The position numbers were made by a program, and so were the translations under genes. Under the pieces are notes generated by a model. It ran no database searches. It was not told the origin of the DNA and saw only the letters and a list, made by a program, of their open reading frames with translations. A stretch of 64,000 nucleotides of DNA, taken from assembly GCF_000786105.1 (NCBI RefSeq), contig NZ_JTEV01000025.1:32388-96387 (forward strand). Direction: 5' to 3'. How positions within the stretch are numbered: position 1 is the first letter of the stretch; the number at the start of each line of letters is the position of its first letter. Positions 59,436 through 64,000 of this stretch are shown here, in pieces. The stretch is from Bdellovibrio sp. ArHS (GTDB lineage: Bacteria; Bdellovibrionota; Bdellovibrionia; Bdellovibrionales; Bdellovibrionaceae).

Positions 59436-61601
59436 TTAAAAAATCGCAACTTCTAATTGTTGAAAATAGCGGTCCAATGCATCGTCCAGATTTGGCAGAA
59501 TGCGATAGCGTTCACTGCTTAATGAGCTGTGTGCAGGACGTCGGGCCGTGGCCCCCATCTCTTGATGGGTTTTTCTAACAATGTGATCAGTTTTTTTGTC
59601 GGGCAGACGACAGACGGCCATCGCCGCAAAGTCACCCCAACTGACATCGGCATCATTGGTTAAATGAATCAGCCCCTTTTCGTGATCCACCAGAAGATCC
59701 AGGCACGCATGGACCAGATCGGGTACATAAGTGGGTGACACTTTCGTGTCGTCCGCGGCATAGAATTTTAAATTTCGGTTCACCGTCTTAAGGCAACGAG
59801 TGATAAAGTTGGACTCATCCCAGGGGCCGAAAAAAGAGCTCGTTCTAACAACCAGCGCATTTTCATCTGCCGTAAGGACTTTTTCTTCTGCCTGCGCTTT
59901 CGAACGCCCATAGACATTCAGGGGGGCCACCGTATTGCTTTCTAGGTAGCGACTTTCTTGGTGTCCATCAAAAACCAAATCCGACGAGAACGTAAGGAAA
60001 CGGATTTTTTCTTGGGCACATTCTTCCGCCAGGATTCGGGGGCCTTCGACATTTTCTTTGAAACACTTCAAGGCTTCAAACTCGGCGCGGTCCACTTTGA
60101 CGTAGCCGGCGGCATTAATGACCGCCCAGGGTTGTAGATCTTGCAAGACCTCTCGAACTTTTTGACGGTCGGTAATGTCTAAGCCGGCGCGATCTAAAAG
60201 ATAGAACGGGATGTTTCGCATACCGCATAGACGAGCGAACGCGCGGCCTAAGGTGCCGCGACCGCCGGTAATCAGAATGGATTTACGACTTTTTCCGGGC
60301 GGGCGAAGAGTGGAAAATAAAGCTGCGGGTGCATAAAGGGCCCTTTCAGGAATTCGCCAACGGGTTTCTTCGTTCAGCAGAGGATGTGCAAACACACCGG
60401 TCGTGGCCAATGATTTCACCATGTCAGTCAAGACGGTGGCGCGAGGTTTTCCTTCGGGCGTGCGCAAATCAAAAACGCCCGGTTCATAAAAATTTTCCTC
60501 CCGTGTACAAAGAGAGTTCCAGTTAAAGGTTCCCAGCAGACTCCAGGCCGTGACGGCGCGGACATCAGCACCCTCACACGACAGAGTTTTAGCCGCATTC
60601 CAAATCTCCGCTAGCCACAGCATCTGATCTTCGCGATAGCCGCGAGTGTGGACCTCGGTCACCGCCAACGGAATTTGATAGCGATCCCAGACTTCTTTGA
60701 AAAGGCTGTAAGGCGAGGCCGAAGTCGCTTGGCCTGAATCGATGGCGCCGACATCCGCATAGGCATGTAAATGATTTCCGCCGTGAAGAAAAGAGGGATA
60801 AAGAGCAATTCGCTCATCTAAAAATCTGTTGCTTAATTGATAGTGATTAAGGCCCAGAAGATCGGGAACGCAGGGGTTGTCCTGAAGCCAGTGTAGTTCG
60901 CTCTCTGTCAATCCGTTTTTGAGATAGGCATACAAGGGATGATCCTTTGTCACTCGTCCCGAAAGTAGATCAAAACTCAGCCAACGACGGTGGTTTTCAA
61001 AATCTCTTTGGTATTCCAGAAGTTTGGTGCTTTCCACGCGTCCGACGTCTTCGGTCTGAATCAATCGTGCCTGGGGATTGATTTTGCGAATTTCTTGCAT
61101 TGCTAAAGAGGTGGCTTTGCATTGCCCGTACACCGCTTGTATGAAGCTTCGATCGTCGTGTCGATGGGGAAACCAATGACCGTATAGACAGCTGAACCGG
61201 GCCGTCGTCAGAATTTCGTTGATCGGAGTATAATCGTAGATCCAAGGATAGCGGTTGGCAAAATCCCGGGCATAGCGCGCGAACTTTTCCGGAAAATCAG
61301 GGTCTAGTAAGTGGGTAAACAAAGGTCCGCTGCCATGATGTAAAAGGCCAGCGATCGGGATCAAACCTCTTTGCCGAAGAGCTTCCAGACGCTGATCCAT
61401 TCCTTGCCAGTTGTAAACGCCTTCCCGGCTGGCCACTTGTTCCCACAGACAAGGGTAGCGTATTCTCTCTGCACCTAATTGCGCAAAAAGATCCAGATCG
61501 CCTTCTCGCAGAAGATGGCCTGAGCTATCCAGTTGGTTGAAGTAGCGGTTGCCAACCCGATTCAATGTGCATTCGATGCCAATCCACAGTTGCGGTTTCA
61601 T
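59436..61601 (-). CDS. GH1-like glycosidase fused to RmlD-like reductase
   Basis: A protein of about 721 residues with two enzyme halves. Residues 1-430 are a GH1-type TIM barrel with acid/base Glu129 in TPINEI (TxNEP variant) and nucleophile Glu316 in VTEVHTRG. Residues about 440-721 are a dTDP-4-dehydrorhamnose-reductase-like fold with GGRGTLG for nucleotide, SSDLVFDG and the Tyr-x3-Lys of YGRSK. I start at ATG 61601, where similarity begins, though GTG 61607 is possible. The upstream in-frame extension to 61727 would overlap the glycosyltransferase gene. No signal peptide is present, so both activities are cytoplasmic. The role of a cytoplasmic GH1 in glycan synthesis is unclear. Confidence 0.85.
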   Translation of the reverse strand: MKPQLWIGIECTLNRVGNRYFNQLDSSGHLLREGDLDLFAQLGAERIRYPCLWEQVASREGVYNWQGMDQRLEALRQRGLIPIAGLLHHGSGPLFTHLLDPDFPEKFARYARDFANRYPWIYDYTPINEILTTARFSCLYGHWFPHRHDDRSFIQAVYGQCKATSLAMQEIRKINPQARLIQTEDVGRVESTKLLEYQRDFENHRRWLSFDLLSGRVTKDHPLYAYLKNGLTESELHWLQDNPCVPDLLGLNHYQLSNRFLDERIALYPSFLHGGNHLHAYADVGAIDSGQATSASPYSLFKEVWDRYQIPLAVTEVHTRGYREDQMLWLAEIWNAAKTLSCEGADVRAVTAWSLLGTFNWNSLCTREENFYEPGVFDLRTPEGKPRATVLTDMVKSLATTGVFAHPLLNEETRWRIPERALYAPAALFSTLRPPGKSRKSILITGGRGTLGRAFARLCGMRNIPFYLLDRAGLDITDRQKVREVLQDLQPWAVINAAGYVKVDRAEFEALKCFKENVEGPRILAEECAQEKIRFLTFSSDLVFDGHQESRYLESNTVAPLNVYGRSKAQAEEKVLTADENALVVRTSSFFGPWDESNFITRCLKTVNRNLKFYAADDTKVSPTYVPDLVHACLDLLVDHEKGLIHLTNDADVSWGDFAAMAVCRLPDKKTDHIVRKTHQEMGATARRPAHSSLSSERYRILPNLDDALDRYFQQLEVAIF

Positions 61602-61606
61602 CACAA

Positions 61607-62791
61607 TCACATTCCGCGTAAGAAGTTGATGTTCAGTCTTTCCGAAGTGGGCCTTTCGGGTCGTAACGTCTTCAACTGATTGAAATTCGTTTCCAGTAGG
61701 GCCATTTTTTTCCAGGTCTCGTCCCAAGAAATATCTTTCAGAAATTCATCAACGGCATCCAACCAGTTGGAATCGTATTTGCGACGCTCTAACGCTTCTT
61801 CGATGTGAATTACAAATTCTGCAGCGGTGTCCCCAATAGCCACTAACTGGCGGTTGCCGTAAGGTTCGACAACATCGCGAATCGAGGTCGAGACCACAGG
61901 ACAACCTGCCGCTAGGTATTCGGGAGTTTTCGTAGGACTGATGAAGCGAGTTGCGTCGTTACGGGCAAAGGGCATCAGGGCGCAATCCCATCCCGCCAAA
62001 TATTTAGGAAGATCGGAATAGTCCTTTTTACCCAGATAGTGAATGTTGGGAAGCTTCGGTAGTAAGGCCGGATCGATCTTCACCACTGGGCCAATCATAA
62101 TGAAATTCCAGTCGGGGCGAAGTCGCGCCAAGTCTCCAATTAAATTTGTATCCATTCTTTCATCAATGACACCGATAAATCCCACACGAGGGTGAGGAAT
62201 AGGCTTTTGATCCTCAGGATCATTTTTTTTGCTGCGAGCCGAATTGAAATGATGAACATCAATCCCGCTTGGGAAAGCATGTACATTTTCATGCATCTCT
62301 TTTTTGGCCTCGTAAAGAGAATACCCGCCAGTGAAGACGAGGTCGGCTTTCTTTAAAAGTTCCAACTCCAAATCCAGCAACTCGCGGGGGGCGCCGTGAA
62401 ACTTGGAAAGTTCGTCCATGCAATCATAAATAGTGACGGCGGGGGAAAGATGGCGGCTGAAATTCAGGGCCATCGGCGTATAATACCAAGTGGAGTAGGA
62501 TTCGATGAACTCTTCGGACATTAAGTTATCCAAAAGTTTTTGTAGAACCAGGTCATGATCTTTAGGACCGATTCGTTCTGGTAGCCGAGGGACCACCACC
62601 GTCACGCCTTCTTTGGATTGTGTCAGTTCCAGCTCGGCTTCCGCACTAGAATGAAACAAAGGTTCTTCGACAAAGTAGACTCGACGAAAGGTCGCAAACC
62701 GCGACATAAGATGTTGAGGTCTTTGGAAAACAAAATTCCAACGCAAGTGAGAGAAGACAAGTAAGTCTGAAGCTTCGCAAGTAAGACTCAT
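61607..62791 (-). CDS. Glycosyltransferase family 1/4 protein
   Basis: A 394-residue GT-B fold enzyme. It starts DLLVFSHLRWNFVFQRPQHLMSRF, then has YDCMDELSKF, and the C-terminal donor domain has PRVGFIGVIDERMD, IHYLGKKDYSDLPKYLAGWDCALMPF and SPTKTPEYLAAGCPVVST, with the EX7E-like acidic segment. This set is common next to Glf and GH1-type genes, and transfer of galactofuranose or another sugar is suggested by the operon. It is the first gene of the minus-strand glycan operon; the divergent GH2 gene starts 173 bases away. Confidence 0.88.
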   Translation of the reverse strand: MSLTCEASDLLVFSHLRWNFVFQRPQHLMSRFATFRRVYFVEEPLFHSSAEAELELTQSKEGVTVVVPRLPERIGPKDHDLVLQKLLDNLMSEEFIESYSTWYYTPMALNFSRHLSPAVTIYDCMDELSKFHGAPRELLDLELELLKKADLVFTGGYSLYEAKKEMHENVHAFPSGIDVHHFNSARSKKNDPEDQKPIPHPRVGFIGVIDERMDTNLIGDLARLRPDWNFIMIGPVVKIDPALLPKLPNIHYLGKKDYSDLPKYLAGWDCALMPFARNDATRFISPTKTPEYLAAGCPVVSTSIRDVVEPYGNRQLVAIGDTAAEFVIHIEEALERRKYDSNWLDAVDEFLKDISWDETWKKMALLETNFNQLKTLRPERPTSERLNINFLRGM

Positions 62792-62964
62792 GGCGCACCC
62801 TTCGAAAGTATGTTGTGGAAGTGTTTTTTTGGTGTTTCTGATTCTGCGACCATTCCGAACTTGCTTACAAAAGGTCTCGCGGGCCGGTGCCTAAATACAT
62901 AGTGCGAAAACGACAACACGCTTTCATATTTAGAACCAATCGCGCAAAGTGACGCGGAGGGCTC

Positions 62965-64000
62965 ATGTCGCACAGAAATGAAAATACTCTCGATCCCTAT
63001 CCCCGAAAAAACTTTCAACGCAGTAATTGGATGTCGCTCAACGGAAACTGGTCTTTTCTTTTTGATGACACGCATGAATTTTCGCATCCTGCTCAGATAA
63101 AGAATTGGCCGATGAAAATTCAAGTGCCGTTCGTGCCTGAATGCAAAGCCAGCGGCATTGGTGATACGGGTTTTCATTCGCGTTGTTGGTATCAGCGTCG
63201 TTTCGAGATCCGCAGAATTGCCCGTAAACGTATTCTTCTGCACTTTGGCGCCGTCGATTATCAAGCCAAAGTGTGGGTGAATGATTTGTATATGGGGTGC
63301 CACGAAGGCGGACATACTCCTTTCACTATGGATATCACCGATGCTTTGCACGATGGCGGAGATCAAGTCATTTCCGTGTGCGCTGACGATGATCCGTTCG
63401 ATCTGGCAAAGCCGCGCGGAAAGCAGGACTGGCAAAAAGAGCCTCACAGCATCTGGTATCCCCGGACAACAGGGATTTGGCAAACTGTGTGGATCGAAGA
63501 AGTTTTCGAGATCTATATAGAAAAAATCCGCCTGACTCCTTTAATTGAAAGATGGGAAGTGGGTGTTGAAGTCTTTTTGGCGGGACCCCGAGTCGATGGC
63601 TTGCAAGTGCGAATTCGCATGGAGTGCGACGGAAAACTTTTGGCCCAGGATTCTTACGATGTCGTACACCAGGAAGTTCATCGACGGATTGCCTTTTCTG
63701 ATCCAGGCATCGATGACTTTCGCAATGAACTTCTGTGGAGTCCTGAAAAGCCCACTCTGATCAATGTTCATGTTGAATTGTGGGATCGAAACTTTCTTCT
63801 CGATAAAGTAAAAAGTTACACGGCCTTAAGAAGTGTTGCATTTCACGGCGATCGCTTCATGTTGAACGGTCGACCTTACTATCTGCGTATGGTTTTGGAT
63901 CAAGGCTACTGGCCAGACACCTTTATGACACCGCCGTCCTCTGAAGCTTTGAAGAAGGATATCGAACTGGTGAAGGCGGCGGGATTTAATGGTGTTCGCA
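62965..64000 (+). CDS. Glycoside hydrolase family 2 protein (3' end missing)
   Basis: An open frame starts at ATG 62965, with GCGGAGGG just upstream, and runs to the window edge without a stop (345 codons visible). It contains the N-terminal sugar-binding jelly roll (NWMSLNGNWSFLFDD, VPFVPECKASGIG, LLHFGAVDYQAKVWVNDLYMGCHEGGHTPF, WYPRTTGIWQTVWIEEV), an Ig-like middle domain (LLWSPEKPTLINVHVELWD) and the start of the TIM barrel (FMLNGRPYYLRMVLDQGYWPD). This matches GH2 enzymes such as beta-galactosidase and beta-glucuronidase. The catalytic Glu residues lie beyond the edge. No signal peptide. A 231-residue frame on the opposite strand here is a shadow. Confidence 0.9.
   Translation, partial: MSHRNENTLDPYPRKNFQRSNWMSLNGNWSFLFDDTHEFSHPAQIKNWPMKIQVPFVPECKASGIGDTGFHSRCWYQRRFEIRRIARKRILLHFGAVDYQAKVWVNDLYMGCHEGGHTPFTMDITDALHDGGDQVISVCADDDPFDLAKPRGKQDWQKEPHSIWYPRTTGIWQTVWIEEVFEIYIEKIRLTPLIERWEVGVEVFLAGPRVDGLQVRIRMECDGKLLAQDSYDVVHQEVHRRIAFSDPGIDDFRNELLWSPEKPTLINVHVELWDRNFLLDKVKSYTALRSVAFHGDRFMLNGRPYYLRMVLDQGYWPDTFMTPPSSEALKKDIELVKAAGFNGVR

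Noticed and set aside
62788..63483. A 231-codon open frame on the minus strand
   Set aside because: It is fully antisense to the plus-strand GH2 gene, whose translation shows clear family motifs. The antisense peptide has no recognisable domain, and its overlap with the start of the glycosyltransferase is incidental.
1..64000. tRNA or rRNA genes, CRISPR arrays, insertion sequences, attachment sites, replication origin
   Set aside because: I looked for T-loop-like strings, regularly spaced repeats, transposase motifs and DnaA-box clusters and found none that I could support.

Overview
The window looks like a chromosomal segment of a predatory Bdellovibrio-type bacterium (Bdellovibrionota). 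The reasons are the moderate GC content, very dense packing with no gene-free stretch over about 300 bp, many lipoproteins and secreted envelope proteins, two long fibre proteins of the kind described in Bdellovibrio as mosaic adhesive trimers, a short TIGR02147-like regulator, and many c-di-GMP-type (PilZ) and two-component proteins. The assignment rests on gene style only. I saw no rRNA or tRNA genes, no CRISPR array, no insertion sequence and no prophage.

Layout. 1-5172: end of a phospholipase D-like gene, then a tightly overlapping minus-strand operon with a sigma-54 activator, CdsA-like and PlsC-like phospholipid enzymes, a metallo-hydrolase and a YihY membrane protein. 5311-8663: serA facing a D-2-hydroxyacid (possibly D-2-hydroxyglutarate) dehydrogenase that ends an operon headed by BolA and a monothiol glutaredoxin. 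8729-12950: an LtaS-type sulfatase, a PilZ protein with a cyclic-nucleotide-binding-fold protein, and an HNH nuclease. 13047-18225: three exported proteins of unknown function and an Asp-box beta-propeller lipoprotein.

18349-30644: two fibre/adhesin genes surround a bacterial topoisomerase VI operon (top6B-top6A) and a class D beta-lactamase lipoprotein. The second fibre gene is followed by a heparinase-like lyase lipoprotein, then a KH-domain RNA-binding protein. 30650-42732: an OmpR-type two-component pair, a PHB-depolymerase-like esterase, an orphan TonB, a GT39 glycosyltransferase, a NAPE-PLD-like lipoprotein, aspartase, a FUSC membrane protein and a solute-binding protein. 42812-53670: paired DUF4360 proteins, glyoxalase I, MtgA, a cytochrome c-like lipoprotein, an MFS exporter, CapA, YbaK and a phosphorelay hybrid kinase with a REC-PilZ-like partner.

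53724-64000: a lipoprotein joining an L,D-transpeptidase domain to a lytic-transglycosylase-like domain, then a minus-strand glycan operon (glycosyltransferase, GH1-RmlD fusion, glf, galE, Gfo/Idh oxidoreductase). The last gene of this run encodes a Ser/Gly/Arg/Tyr/Asp low-complexity protein without lysine, leucine or cysteine. A GH2 gene starts divergently and runs off the window.

The strongest candidates for new biology are the galactofuranose-type operon with its low-complexity terminal protein, the topoisomerase VI pair, the fibre plus polysaccharide-lyase pair, the L,D-transpeptidase/transglycosylase fusion, and a leader hairpin that places a Shine-Dalgarno sequence inside a stem-loop at 14926-14980.
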